From Cenococcum geophilum 1.58 (taxonomy: Eukaryota; Ascomycota; Dothideomycetes; Gloniales; Gloniaceae): 64,000 nucleotides of DNA. Under the pieces are notes generated by a model, which did not search any database, was not told the DNA's origin, and worked only from the letters and a program-made list of their open reading frames with translations. The DNA lies in the NCBI GenBank assembly GCA_001692895.1, contig KV748189.1, positions 752,432 through 816,431 of the forward strand, written 5' to 3'. Position numbers and translations under genes: made by a program. Positions 23,220-36,319 of the stretch are shown here, piece after piece (position 1 is the stretch's first letter; each line of letters opens with the position of its first letter).

Positions 23220-26200
23220 CAAAGGTCTAAATAATTTAATTTTAGTTAAGACTTATAACTTATTGCGTGTTATATTTTCGCGTTAGGTAGTAATATAGAG
23301 TTTTACCAATTCTATCATTAAATAGGCTAATTAGGATTTTCCATCCCCGGGATAAAAAATCGCTATTAGTTTAGTTAAGGCGGTAAGTAGAACTAATATC
23401 TTTATAGTAGGTCTTAGCAAGGCGGATTTAACTAATTAGATAACTTTAACTGGCGGTTAAAGTTCCTTAATATCTTATATGTTATATAATTATATTATAA
23501 ACGTTATAACGTATTTTAAGTTCTTTTTAATTTTAAGCTTCCTGCTATTATATTTTAAATATTTATATTAGGTGGCAGTTATTTACCTTTATATTATGTC
23601 TATTTAGCTAAAGTAGGCCGCAAAGGATGGTCTTTATAGAATTCTTTTACTAGGGAAGGCGCGTTGGTTTTAATCTGGTTATAGGTTTTCTAAGTTTATA
23701 TTTTATATCCTTTCTACTTAATAAGAAGTTTAAATTATTTAGATTATGTTTTTTATTGTATATTATTAATTAAGTTAATAAAATAAGAACCGTTACTATT
23801 ATTAACAATTATAGGAGGTGGCGGCGGCACTTTATAAGTTATAGGTTTACCCTTTAAAGGTTATAGCAAACTTATATAAAACGTTAGATATATTTTTATC
23901 TTAGTTAGTAGTTTAAGCTTATAAGCATATAGGCTTAGTTTTTTCTTAATTTAGTATAGGCCTGTAAACTTCTAATTAAGTTTCTTTAAAGGTCGTTAAG
24001 TCTTTAGGTTTTATATATTTAGGTAAACTATATTACCTTCCTTAAAGTCTTACACGGGAGCTTATTCTTTATTTATATACCATTTCTATACCGTTTAAGC
24101 ATACGCTAATTTACTTTATAATAGTTCCGTTAACTATTTTATTTAATTAGCGAAGTTATACGCGTTAATTAGTTAAATCCTCTTAATCGTAGGTCCTGTT
24201 ATATTAATTTTAGGTTATAGTTCGAATTTAAGTTAAGGGTTTTATCTATAGGTCGCGTAGAACGGCATTACGCCTATTAATTCGTTTCTTGTATTATTTA
24301 TAGTAAACTTAGCTAAAGGTAGCCACTTTTTCTAGTCGTCTTATAGGTAGGAGTAGTATATTTATAGATATTATTCTATAATCGCGTTCGCAATTTTAGT
24401 TTAACTATCTATTTTAGGATAAAATGTAGTTAAGAGTTGTGTTTATATACTTAATTGTTTATATAGGGCTTACTAGAAGTCTAAAACGAACTAGCTTCTA
24501 TAGTTGGATATTATTAAATTAGGAAGTCTATATAGCTTAAAGACGTATTTAATAAAACATTTAGCTACTAATATTGCATTAATTAAGTCTATAGGAATTA
24601 TATATCGTATTTTTATAAGACGGTTAATAACTACTATAACATTTATAAACCTATTACTGTTAGGTAGGTCAACTATAAAGTTAATTAAGATATCTTGCCA
24701 TCTTTATATTAGAATTAGTAATGGTTAAAGTACTTCTTACTTCTTTATATAAGAGGTCTTTCTATATACGCACTTTTTATATACTTAAACATATTTTTAT
24801 ATATAGTCGTATATTATAGGCTAGTAATATACTTATTAGATAATCTTATAGGTCTTTATATAGCTAGGGTGCCCTATTATAGGCGAATCGTGTATAAATT
24901 TAAGTATCGTAAATTATAAGGGTTTAGAATTTGGGATTACTATCTTCTATTAATAGTATAACTAATTATTATAGATTTCGTATTTAGCGAGTGTAATATC
25001 CTTATATTGTCGTTTCCCTGTTTAAATTATCTTTATTATATCTACTATTTAGGGGTTATTCTTATATTTATGCTCTATTAATTTATTAATTTCTATATCC
25101 CACTTATTAATTTCCAATTTATTTTTATTAAGCTCCGCGTTTAGAAATATAGGGTGTAGTTTCTTAAAGCGTTTAGGGGGTAGTAGAATTTATAATTAAT
25201 TTATAATCCGTTTATTGGAGGCGTTTATAGGTAAGTTTTATAATTATTATATTAATAAGTTAGGCTTTTAATTAAGTTTACTAGGTTAGTACATAGTAAT
25301 AAATATATTAAGGAATTCGCGAAGCGTATTATTAACGTATTACTAAAACGTACTAGGACCGTTCTTTATACTAAATAGCATTACTAGGTATTTAAAAAGT
25401 CCCCATTATATACGGAAAGCCGTATACTTTTTATCTCCTTTATAAACACAGATTTAATTAAAGGTAGTAACTACGTTAAGCTTTATAAAGTATTATACTT
25501 TTACTAAGTAGTTAAGTGTTTCTTAAAGTAGAGAAATCGGATATTAGTTTTAAATTATAATTATATTTAGGGCTTAATAATTAATATAGAACCTTAAGCC
25601 TTCTTTAGGTTTCTTAATAAATAGTATAAATAAGGCGAATAGTAATTAACTAGGGCGAATAAATCCTTTCTCTAGGTGCTCTTTAAGGTATTATTATATT
25701 ATAAGCAGCTCTTCTTATAATATACCGTATAACGGGCCGAACTTTAGCGTTATACTAAGTTTAAGTTCTATCTTAAAATTATACTTATCTTAATATAGGG
25801 GTAGTTAGTTTATAAATTGTTTCTTAAACGTATTAATTAGATTATAATATTCTTTAGGTATAAGAGGTCGGGGGTTAATATATTGCTTTAGTTCTAACGC
25901 CTTCTTAATATCTTCTAGTGTTATAGTAAAGATCTTATAGTCTTGTTTTCTTACTAATAAATAAAAGGGTGCGGCTTATACTATATAAATTTTAAAAAGT
26001 TTTAATATATTATCTTCGCATTCTTTACCGCGATTAGCAGTGATAACTTTATTATATTAGTTTAAGGTTTATAGTAAGGGCAATTTATATTATATTAAAT
26101 TTAAATAGTTATATACGTGTTTATAGGGCAAGTAGTGTTTTAAGTAATAACTTTAGTAGTAGGTTATACGGAATTTTAGTATTTCTTTAACCTAGCTAAT

Positions 26201-28208
26201 TAAAGGGTTATATTACTCTAGCTATCCGTATCTAAGTATTACTTTATAATACTTTAAGGGTGTTATAAATAGGGAAATATATTTAAGGTATTTGCCTATC
26301 TATATCTTTATAAGAGCGTAGTATATTAGTTCGCTTTATATTAAAGGCTTACTATTAAAGCCTTATAGGCCTTAGGGCTTATTAAGTTTCTTTAAATTTA
26401 AGTGTTAAGTTTTCGCGTAGTTTATATTAATAAAGCCTATACTAACGTAATCTATAAGCATGTGGCTAGCATAAGCATGTGGCCACCTCACCAAAAAACC
26501 AAAAAATCGTTCTTTAATATTTTAATAACGGCTTAACAATAAATTATAAAATTTTATAATTAGACTCTTATACTTACTTCAAGACCTCTATTAAAGTTTT
26601 AAAGTAATTTAAAAAGTCGTTCTTAAGATATAATAATTAGGCTTAAATTTAAAAGCTAAATCGTAATATATTAATAACGGCTAAACTAATTACTCTAAAA
26701 CTTTAATAGAGGTCTTAAAGTAAGTACGAGAGTCTAATTATAAATTTTTATAATTTATTATTAAGCCGTTGTTAAAATATTAAAGAACGATTTTTTGGGT
26801 TTTTGGTGATTTTGGTGGGGTGGCCACATGCTTATACTGGCCACTTGCTTATAAATTACGTTAGTAGCTCCGCTATCTATAAGGATTTATACTTCCTTTT
26901 ATTTTTTAAGTATTTAAATTTTACTAAGTATATTAAGGGAGTTATATTATATATTAGCGCTAGAAGAGCCTAGATATTTATACTCTTCTACTTTTATCCT
27001 AAGGCGCAACTTAGCCATAGGATAATTTATTTTCCGAATTAACTAAAGGCGAGATGCTTTATAGCGACTAAGTATAATTTATAAAATAAGTGCGACTTAA
27101 GGACTAAAAGGAGCTACTGCGGACCTTTTTAAAAGGGTAAGTTTGGCAATCCCTTTAAATATATCCCTTTTTTCCGTATCCAAAATATTCTCTATTTATC
27201 GGTTCCTAAAGGTATATAGGATTAAGTGGCGTTAAGGTCCATAGGGTTATATATAGGGCTTTTAGGTCTTAAAGACGGATTATATTTTAGGGTATATACC
27301 GTTTTTATAGAGTTTTAAATATAAGGTATAGTTGGCTTTAGAGAATAAGTCTGTTTATTATATTAAAGGTTTTTATTAATTTATTAATATATTATAGCAA
27401 ATTTAGATAAGTCCTTTAGCGGTCCTCTACCTACTAACTATACTCTAATTTTATCTAAAATAGCTTAACGGAGAGCAGTAACTCTAGCGGCTTAATTTTA
27501 ATTTAGTTTACTAATAAGGCCTAAAATTTTTATAAAAAAAAAGCCGGTAAAGTCTTAGTTCCATTATTATAGGTTTTTAAGTTTAGTAATAGCTGTGTGT
27601 TCGCAGCTAGCGTTATTATACGTTTATTCTAGTAGAGAGATAAAGATTTTAAAATTAATAAAGGTGCTGTTATAGAAGAATATGTCTATAGTTTATATAG
27701 CATTTTTACTTAAATAAGATATTCCGTAGCTAATCTTGCTAGCTTTAATAGGGTATTAGTTATAGTTTATTAAAAGTTTAAGATAGAGCTTAGTTATAAA
27801 GGGATGTAGGTTATTTTAATTTCTATTAAACATTAGAGGGTTAGGGAGCTTTTTAGATTTTATAGTAGGTACTAGGTTTATTATAGATATAGGTTAAGCT
27901 ACCATTACTAATTTAGGGTTTATATTTAATAGGTTAGGTTTATATATAGTTATTTTAATTTCATTTATAGGTGTTGCTATTAGGGTCTTTAATATAAGTG
28001 CTTTAAGGTTACAGAGTTCTTTACGGATTGCTCCTATTAATTACTAGTACTAAGCTTCTAATATCGCTTATTATTAGGCCAAGGCATCCGTAAAGGACTG
28101 TTGTATTATAGTTAACTATTCCCTAACTAGGGCTATAATGCTTATAATTAACGCGGAGGGTTTAAGTTCGTTTACTATTTTAATAGTAGTTATTTTAATA
28201 TAACGTAA
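23220..28208 (-). pseudogene. Gag-pol of nested gypsy element
   Basis: Minus-strand order: gag (about 28150-26950) with a CCHC-type knuckle (YGKKGYI.RDCQTY at about 27190-27140); protease DSGA(T) at about 26890, split by a MITE; RT (REGFIRPS, KKPKEGLRFYINY, DKKYTAFRI.WGLFKYLVML at about 25690-25390); integrase (about 24900-23500: DILINFIVDLPNSNRF at about 24690, NELIGVMPFYATYRQNPQFEL). The RT text runs from the primer grip region to PINASNKRIIN without a recognisable YLDD or RNase H block, suggesting an internal deletion near 25270. Stops of RIP type throughout; not functional. Confidence 0.8.
26445..26861. mobile_element. MITE with ~150-bp inverted repeats, TSD TA
   Basis: Arms start ACGTAATCTATAAGCATGTG and, in reverse complement of the other end, ACGTAATTTATAAGCAAGTG. 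The similarity continues through CCACC.CACCAAAA, AAATCGTTCTTTAATATTTT and AAGACCTCTATTAAAGTTTT. It is flanked by TA at 26443-26444 and 26862-26863. Removing the element and one TA restores the host protease frame across the active site (DSGATSIGF). TA duplications point to mobilisation by a Tc1/mariner or pogo-type transposase; none is encoded inside. Confidence 0.9.
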
Positions 28209-28513
28209 TATAAGGGCATAAAGAGACTTTAGGGAAGATTTAAAGGAATAATATATATTCTATCTAAATCTAAGGGTATATAGCTCTTACTAAGAATAAG
28301 ACGTTGTGTAAAGAAGAGAAGGAAATAATAAGAAAATCATATAATTAAATAGTTAGGGGCTTAGTGGTTAATGCGTGCGTATATATACACGCGGTCTTTA
28401 ACGGACTTTAGTAGAATTTAATTAATCTAGTAGAATTCGGTCAAAGCGTTAGAATTTATCTATTAAGTATTTCACTAAGACATTCCTACTGTAACTAGGT
28501 TAGTCCCGTTATA
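28209..28513 (-). repeat. 5' LTR of nested gypsy element
   Basis: Direct repeat of 22898-23202, same length, followed on the outside by the target duplication ATAGT. Confidence 0.9.
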
Positions 28514-29680
28514 ATAGTTTTATTAAGTTTATATAAAACACTAAATATATATAGGCTAGAGATAGGGGTAGCTAGAGATAGTAGGCTAGCTTACTAATTT
28601 TTTTTAACTTAAAATAGGCCTAGGTATCTTATATTAAGCTTCTTTAATAGTTAATAGGTCTTAATATTTGTTAAATATAATAAAACCTTATCGCCTACTC
28701 TAAAATGCTTATTTTAGTATTTATAGTTATACTAGAGTCTCTATTACTCTTAGGTATCTTATAGGCTCTACTTTATATACTTCCATTACTTTTCCTATTC
28801 CTAAAGCTACCCTTATACTCTCCAGTAGATATTCTTAAACTTCCTAATAAAATCCTATAATTAATTATACAGCCTTAACTAGTAATTACTAGGTATACTA
28901 TTAAACCTAAATAGTTAGACGCTATAGGCAATTTAGATTAGTATATACCTATATAATATATATTACTTTAAATTGTAAGTGTACTCTGTGTATAGAAGTA
29001 GCTTATACTAGTTATTTTACTAATAGTTTAAATATATTTATAGGTAAGACTCTAGTTCCTAGTTCTAGCGTTCTATTTACCCGTTTATTTATAAATGGAA
29101 AGCTATACTATAATAGTGGTCTATTTTTAAATGGAAATATAGGTCTAACTAGTACTGGCTTATAAAGACACTGCCCCTATTAGTAATAATAGAGTATAGT
29201 TAGTCTACTTTAAAAAAGCATTTCCCCTTAATTAGGTTAGTAAGCGCTTATATATTAATTATCTTATTAATAAAAAGGTATTAGATATACTTTAAAAACC
29301 TATTAATAGGTATAAGGACTAAATCGTATATTTATCCTTAGCTATCTTTAGATAGTAGGAGATCTATAATAAAGTTTATAGTATAATATTATTATAGCTT
29401 ACTAGTAGGGGGAACTAATTTAAATAGACCCTATAGCTTATGCCGATAAATCTTATATACTTAATACTTCTTATAATAGCTAATATACTCCTTTACTTCC
29501 TACTTAAGCTTTAGCTAATAGTATTTACGCTAAAGTAATTCCACTATTTTAACTTAACTATAGTGGCCGCCTAAAGGATCGTCGTAATTCTTTATAAGAA
29601 TCTTCTATTTAGATTTACTTCTTATAGCACCTAAACTTTACTATATCTATAAAGTAGGCCTATTAGGTCTAGTTCCTAAT
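28514..29680 (-). pseudogene. Gypsy integrase, part 1 of split chromovirus element
   Basis: The minus strand gives integrase text read through stops: an H2C2-to-catalytic-core region (about 29560-29300), a C-terminal region with SLRISTGEYKGSFRNRK, and a terminal block KISKLAYYLQLPLSLAYI at about 28610-28545. The last corresponds to the LPP-motif region that precedes the chromodomain in gypsy integrases. The chromodomain itself continues at 22897 on the other side of the nested element. Upstream parts (RT) are missing because another gypsy element in plus orientation begins at about 29690. Confidence 0.65.
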
Positions 29681-29689
29681 AGTTACGCC

Positions 29690-29974
29690 TAGTAGCTGTT
29701 AGGTAAAACCTAAGTAGATAATTATATAGCCGTAAGGTATAGGCGACCCTAGGGCAACCTAGGGGTGACTCGCCCGTAAGGTATGTGCGCTATATATACC
29801 TAGGAAAAACCCTTCCTACCTCGCATATAGACTCCTTCTTTTCCCTTAAGGATTTGTCTCTATATATACAATATACCCTATTATTTTATTATTAGACTCC
29901 CTACCTATATCCTTACCTTATATTTAAATCCTTGCCAATCCCCTTAGGAGGATAGCCGGTTTAATTTTTCTATA
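29690..29974 (+). repeat. Probable 5' LTR/leader of plus-strand gypsy
   Basis: Relatively GC-rich leader just upstream of the gag start, with short direct repeats (GCCGTAAGGTAT, CCCGTAAGGTAT) and a pyrimidine-rich tract. Its partner LTR was not found downstream, so the boundaries are inferred from position only. Confidence 0.4.
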
Positions 29975-32900
29975 ATGCCTCTAAAAAGAAAACCGACGCC
30001 ATACTTAATAGTAATATGCTAGTGATACGACTGCAAAACGCCTTAGGATTTAGTGTAGATAAAACCGCTAGAAGTATACTAGTAGCATTTAAGCTACCTT
30101 CTAAACCTTAAAACGATTAAATATCTATAAACGCTAAAGACTAGTTTAACTTATATACCTAAGCTTAATAGGAGCTTAGTAAGGTTACTAGCGTCCTACC
30201 TAATACCGCTAATATAAAGGAGCTAGATAAGCTGGCTAAGAAAATAGCCAACTTATAGAGTATTATTGATTTAATAAAGCCCTCCTATTGCCTCTTTAGT
30301 AAAAAGTACGAGTTACGTAGTAAACGCATATGCCGATTAAATCTTAATGCCCTAGTTAAGAAGTTACTACCTAATATTAGCAGTACTACTTAACAGTATT
30401 TTAACCGGTAGATTGCTATAGTTAAGAACCAATTTAAGGTTAATAACGCTAACTATAACTATAAGCGACGCACGCGCTAGGCCATTAAAGGTCTTATAAA
30501 AGAAAAGATAATTACCTAACTAGTTTATTACTAATTAGGTACTAAGAATAAGGGTTCTTTACTATAGGATAAGTTTAAGACTATAGTCTAAAACCAGATT
30601 AGGAACCCCATAGTAAGACGCTTTAATAATGCTATAATATACTATACGGCTATTATAAAGGAGAACTAGAGGTTTAACGTCTTTTTGGCCTATATGCGTA
30701 GCTTAGAGGACCTCTTCTTTTATACCCCTTTTAACTTTGCCTAATAGGTAAGAACTACTAAAGACCTCTTTAACAAAATCTGCCGTATAGAGTAATTACT
30801 TAATACTATAAAGCTTGCGGAAGATCGCGTAAGTAGCAGCGGTAAATTATTACGTATAAAGCGTGGTTGCAGCTTAGGCTCTATAGAATTAGGCTTAGGG
30901 AATAGAACCTAAAAAGGGCGACGATTTAAGTAAACTTTTAGGGAGATTACCTAAAAGCCGGATGGCTTAGGGGACCTCCTAGACGCTAGTGCTACGTAGG
31001 CGAGTTAAAGGACCGTAGGCGGCTACTATAAGAAATACTAGAAGTAGGCTAATAAAGAGAAGTTAGCTCGGGCTTTGGAAAACCTAAAGCTCTAGTAGTA
31101 TATCTCTTTTAACTATAACTAGGGCCTAATATAGAGGGAGAGAAGAAACGTATTATAGTATATATTGCGATAGATACGCCCTAGGGCGAAGTCTGCCTAT
31201 ATACTTTATATAATAATAGGTGCTAAATTAACCTTATTAATTAAGACGTCGTCTATAGGTTTAACCTGCCTATATACTATACGCTATATTTATATAAACC
31301 TATTATACGTTTCCTTAATAGTAACCAGATAATAATCTAGGATGCTTATAATCTAATAGTTATTACTAGCGACTCTTAGGGTACCCCTCGCACTATTAGC
31401 CCGCAGACCTTTTAGGGCGGCTTATTTAATGGTTACGATATAGTTTTTAGATGGGATTGGCTTGCGGAAGCAGATCTACTAATTAGCTTCTGTTTTAGAT
31501 AGTTTATCTAGGGTACTTTAGACCCTAGACGCCTCTAAATAGTTACCCTTAACCCTCTCCTAGTAGATATTAAGGCTAGTGAAATAGTCTATTTATTATA
31601 GCTAGAAGGCTCCTTTTTTATACCGGTTGTGAATATAATAGAGGACCTATTATTACTAGTAGTAAGTACCTATACAGACCCTTTAGATATAAAGACACTA
31701 GTTATAAATATAGTAGAAGACCTATTATTACTGGCAGTAAGTATCTATAGAGACCCTCTAGTGCTAGCGTAGATCACTTATATACAAGGGGGAGGTAATT
31801 AAAACCCTAAAACTATTAAGTATACTATAGCAGAGCTATATATACTCTTAGTGCGAGTATATATACAAAATGTATATTAGCCGCATCCTTCTCTTTACTA
31901 GCTCCTAGAAGTATACTACTATATAATAGTCACTTTAACCTTTATGGCTCCTAGCCTGCTAGATATATATAAAGAGGAAATTAATATCTTCTTTAATAAG
32001 TTAGTAAGTATACTACCGTAGAACTCTAAGTACGACTATGCGATTAACTTAGAAGAAGGTAAAATACCACCATAAATGCCCCTTTATAACCTCTTATAGA
32101 AAGAGTTATAGATCTTATAAGAGTACCTAAATAGTGCTCTTAAGAAGGGCTAGATTAGGTCCAGTAAGTTACCTACTAGAGCGCCTATCCTCTCTATGCT
32201 GAAATTAGACGGTATAATGCGGCTATACGTCGACTATAGACGCCTAAATAAGATCACGATTAAGAACTAGTACCCCCTACCACTAGTTAGCGAACTCTTT
32301 AATAGGCTTAGCTATATAAAGATATTTATAAAGCTAGATCTTTATAATACGTACTATAAAATTCGTATTAAAAAGGGGAATAAATAGAAGACCGTACTTA
32401 AGATACGCTATAGTCACTTTAAGTACCTAGTAATGCCCTTTAGTTTTACTAATACCCCTATAATGTTCTAAAGCTATATTATAGAGCTCTAGAAACCCTA
32501 GTGGATACTATCTATATAGTTTACCTAGATAATATTCTTATTTACTTAAATAATAAGGATAAGCACGTTAAGCACGTTAAGTAAGTACTGCAATAGCTCT
32601 GCGCTTAGGGCCTATATACTAAACTATTAAAATAGATCTTTTATACTAAGAATGTTAAGTTTCTAGGCTTTATTATTACCCCTAGGGGTATTATAATAGA
32701 GCCTAACCGCGTAAAAGCTATTAAAGAATGGCCTAAGCCTAAGTCCTATAGGGATATCTAGGTCTTCCTTAGCTTCGCTAACTTCTATAGGTAATTTATT
32801 TAGAACTATTTGGATACCGTATACCCCCTACACGCATATCTTATATAGGTATATCGCGACCTAAAGTTAGATAGGGAGAAGAAGCAAAAGCGTAAGTTAA

Positions 32901-35390
32901 AAGGGCCTACTAAATAGTATTAACCTTAGGCCTAGCCTAATAACGCTTAGCAGGCGTTCTATAAGCTACGCACTATATTTATATAGGCTCTGCTACTTTA
33001 TTACTTTAACCTAAATCTACCCTTAATAGTAATTACTAACGCTTCCGATTATACCTATAGCGGTATACTTCTATAGCCTTTAGGATAGGGAGATTAACTC
33101 TACTAGTACCTAATCGCTTATTATAGTTAGAAGCTTACTAGCCTAGAAGTATAGTATAATATATATAATAAAGAACTGCTCGCTATAGTGTAATACTTTA
33201 AGATATAGCGCCATTACCTTAAATATGCCGCGTATATAATACGCGTGCTCTACAATTATAATAATCTTAGGTACTTTATAACTACTAAAAGCTTATCTAC
33301 TTATTAGGCCTAGTACGCTAAGGAACTAGCTAAGTTTAATTTTAAGATTAAATATAAGCTAGGTAAAGCAAATCCCGCTAATATACTATCTTAGCGCCTA
33401 GATTATACTAAAGGCTTTAAAGATAGTAGTAAGAGGACACTCCTTAATACTATACTACCTATATTACGGCGGGGGTTGCGGGTTATAGGCCTTATAGGCG
33501 GCCCTAGTGCTACTATACTATACTAGCGAGTAGTATATATGTAGTATACAAGCGACCCTTGTAAACTTAGCGCTGGCGGACTAAAGCGTCCTACTATTCT
33601 CTTTTAGACTACTTTAACCGGCCTAATAGCACTTAACCCTAGGGAAGACCCCTTAGCCTAGGCTATAGTCCCCTATAATAACCTAGTAAGTTACCTATAT
33701 ATTATATATTACTTTATTAGTACTAACTTTACGCAGAGTCTTGTGCTATAGTAAGAGGTAATAATAGCTACTTTAACTAAAACGGTGTTTATAGAACACC
33801 CCCCTAAGTTACTAGTTAATTTTATTTATAGAGTATAAAAAAGGGACGCCTTTACATGCTCTATATATAATTAGTTAACCTAAAAATAAGTTCCTACTGG
33901 TAATAAGGACTATACCCTTAATAATTAAGGACTTTTAAGGTAAAATAATAAGGTCTAAGTGCTAAATTATATACTACTATAATAGGAGATCCTTAAGCGG
34001 AATTATAACGATTTTATGGGCGGCTACTATGGTTTTAACCATACTTTTAAAGTAATTGCGCGGAAGTATACTTAAAACAGCCTTACCTAGAACCTCTACA
34101 AATACCTAAATAATTATAATACCTACTAACGCTCTAAATCACGCCGCTATAAACCTTATAGTAAGCTATAGCCTCTCTAGGTCCCTACTTAAGCCTAGCG
34201 GCATTATTTACTTAACTTTATTACAGATTTCCTAGAGTCTAAAACTTCTAATAGCGTAGAGTATAACTCTATCCTTATCCTTATAAACCGTTTTATAAAG
34301 CTAGTGCGCTACTATCTAGTGCGTAAGTATTACGGAACCCCACCGTAGGGGCCTCTATAGGAGAGCTCCGTGCTCTTATATACACCTCGCGTACAGCTTA
34401 TATTAGCTACGCGTAGGTATATTACCTCCTTACGCCCTTAACCCTTATAATCGATCGCGTAACGTTTTATAGACTCCTTAAATACATACGCTCTGTAGCC
34501 ACTACCCCCGTTCTATAATATTACGTTGCGCCTTTTTACTACTAACGCTTAGCCTATAACCAATTCTATATCTCTATAATACTATAGGCGCTGCTAAAAG
34601 CAGCGTATCTATAAATTACCTCACTTTGTACTTCTAAGGAACCTATAATAGTAAGATAATATTCCTTACTAGCTACTATATTAAACCTAAAGAACAATCT
34701 AATACCTATACTTAACCTAAAACGCCAATTAATCCTAGAAGAATCTAATTTATTAGCTCTAGCCTTAACCCCTAAGGAGATAGACACTAATAATATCTTA
34801 TTTTTTATTAACTATATAACTACGGACAAGTAAACAGAAGGGCTACTACCTATTAAAATTAAAATATAAAACGCTAAGACGTTTATAAAAATAGTAGTAT
34901 AAAACCCTAATAAATACTACTGCCTTTTATAGAATTACTACCTAAAGCTTATATAAGCTAAGATATATACTACCTAAGATTGTAATATTATTTAAGACCT
35001 ATAAGCTTATACGGCGCTCGCCAATAACATACGTTAAGAAACTAAAGATAACCTCCGCGTATCTAAACGCGACGTCTAATAATTAAAGAAAAATAAGATT
35101 ATACTAATTGCTATAGTCACTAAAAAAGAAGGCATAATTAAATACCTATAATCTTAGCTTAATAAGCATATTTATAATAACGCTAGATACCTCTTTACTA
35201 TATATAACGCCATCTAAGTCTCTACGCCCCCGGCAACTTTACCTACTTAACGCTTAATAGAGGGTTAGCGCTAAGTAGCTTTACCTAATAGAAACCCCTA
35301 CTAAAGCAGTAATAATAAAAGCTATAATAATTCAAACCTAAACTGCTACTACAGGGTCTAATATACGCTACCTTAATCCCCTACATCGGC
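29975..35390 (+). pseudogene. Ty3/gypsy gag-pol, RIP-degraded
   Basis: Plus-strand gypsy element. Gag starts at the ATG at 29975 (MPLKRKPTPYL) and runs to about 31000. RT is clear at 32215-32560: [35 protein letters not shown], then the catalytic motif YLDN at 32522-32533 (second Asp of YLDD lost). RNase H covers about 32900-33300. Integrase starts near 34000 and includes SNSVEYNSILILINRFIKLV at about 34250-34310. After YYLVRK (about 34325) the text is interrupted by a different, less degraded segment (34328-34545). What follows to 35390 is coding-like on the plus strand but not firmly assignable. No 3' LTR was located. Confidence 0.75.
34328..34545. repeat. Possible solo LTR inside integrase
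   Basis: Segment starting TATTACGGAACCCC, with a hairpin CCCCACCGTAGGGG-like start and a promoter-like TATATA near 34378. It interrupts the integrase frame. The start resembles TGTTACGGAACC, the general start of gypsy LTRs in this window. No clean 5-bp duplication was found, so this is tentative. Confidence 0.3.
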
Positions 35391-35394
35391 AAAA

Positions 35395-35700
35395 TATGGT
35401 ACCCTTTCAATGGCCTCAATGGTTGGTGGTTGACGCAATTGGCGCGCAGTTGAGGTCATTTGGCAACTCGGGGCTTACAGCTCGGCGTGGTCCGAAAAAA
35501 GCTCGGCGTGGTCCGAAAGTTCAACGTGGTCCGAACTTCAAATTTAACCCTTGTAAGAGTACATATATTAGATCCCGCCGCGCTTGCGACAAGTTCGCAA
35601 GGAGCATACGGCTCGGCCAGTGTTGCCGAAAGCTCCGTTAGTGCTCGCCAAGGCGCTAAAACCTCGGCTAGTGTTAATAATCTAACGCCGACATAGCCTT
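35395..35700. repeat. Left inverted end of MULE-like element
   Basis: Non-RIPped, GC-rich block containing three tandem copies of a GCTCGGCGTGGTCCGAA-type unit (35480-35536), then GAGTACATATATTAGATCCC and CCGCGCTTGCGACAAGTTCG. The latter appear inverted at 42009-42058. The outer part (CAACTCGGGG, CGCGCAG) appears inverted at 42990-43106. It forms the left end of the segment holding the two convergent intron-rich genes. Confidence 0.65.
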
Positions 35701-35859
35701 ACTTGGTACACAATTTAACTCTTATTATATCACGTTTAGAGTTAATATAATAGCAATATATTTCAATTATAACATTAATAGAGCTGTTTAAGAGTTTTAA
35801 TTAAATACTTTATACCATTCATTACGATTTTAAAAGAGCTGAGTGATAATATAGACGAG

Positions 35860-35924
35860 GTGAGTTTCGGGAGGTTATACTAAGGTTATATTAAGGTTTT
35901 ATTAAGGATCTAATGTGGCTATAG
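35860..35924 (+). other. Intron A
   Basis: GTGAGT start, GGATCTAAT branch-like site, CTATAG end; 65 bp. Its 3' part resembles intron D. Confidence 0.45.
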
Positions 35925-35957
35925 ACCCTAGAGAACCAGCAATCTAGAGTAGGAGAG

Positions 35958-36013
35958 GTATTTTATTAATATTCCATCTATATTATTATCTTAATCTAAC
36001 TAAACCATATTAG
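35958..36013 (+). other. Intron B
   Basis: GTATTT start, AATCTAAC branch site, ATTAG end; 56 bp. Confidence 0.6.
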
Positions 36014-36073
36014 TTGCCGCCGAATCCCTTTTAGCCCCCAGAGAACAGCTGTAATGACTCTTATATAAGCGGC

Positions 36074-36117
36074 GTATGTATATATCTAGGTTATATCCAT
36101 AATCTAACATAGAATAG
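36074..36117 (+). other. Intron C, introner-like
   Basis: GTATGT start and GTTATATCCATAATCTAACA core, TAG end; 44 bp. The core recurs in several other introns of this gene. Confidence 0.7.
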
Positions 36118-36156
36118 ATACCACTTGATAGTCTAAACACGTAATTTTGCAATAAG

Positions 36157-36203
36157 GTAATGTAACTTCTGGTGGTTATAAGAAGGATCTAATTAGGATA
36201 TAG
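36157..36203 (+). other. Intron D
   Basis: GTAATG start, GGATCTAAT branch-like site, ATATAG end; 47 bp. The exons on both sides stay in frame across it. Confidence 0.6.
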
Positions 36204-36266
36204 ACTGAGAATTTTCTCCAAAATAGGCAGGTGAATGCTTTTAGTGGGATGGAGGTCGCATAAGAT

Positions 36267-36319
36267 GTAAGTTATATTTTAGATAAAACCACGTTATATC
36301 TATAATCTAACCTCAATAG
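36267..36319 (+). other. Intron E, introner-like
   Basis: GTAAGT start, CGTTATATCTATAATCTAAC core, AATAG end; 53 bp. Confidence 0.75.

Larger units (their letters stand above)
22898..28513 (-). mobile_element. Complete gypsy LTR retrotransposon, TSD ATAGT
   Basis: Two 305-bp direct repeats (22898-23202 and 28209-28513) flank an internal region read on the minus strand. The 5 bp before the left LTR (22893-22897) and after the right LTR (28514-28518) are both ATAGT. Next to the left LTR the minus strand shows a polypurine tract (AAAAGGGGGAG, about 23206-23219), which fixes the orientation. The element is inserted between integrase and chromodomain of an older gypsy copy and itself carries a MITE in its protease. 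Total length without the MITE is about 5.2 kb, somewhat short for a chromovirus. Confidence 0.9.
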
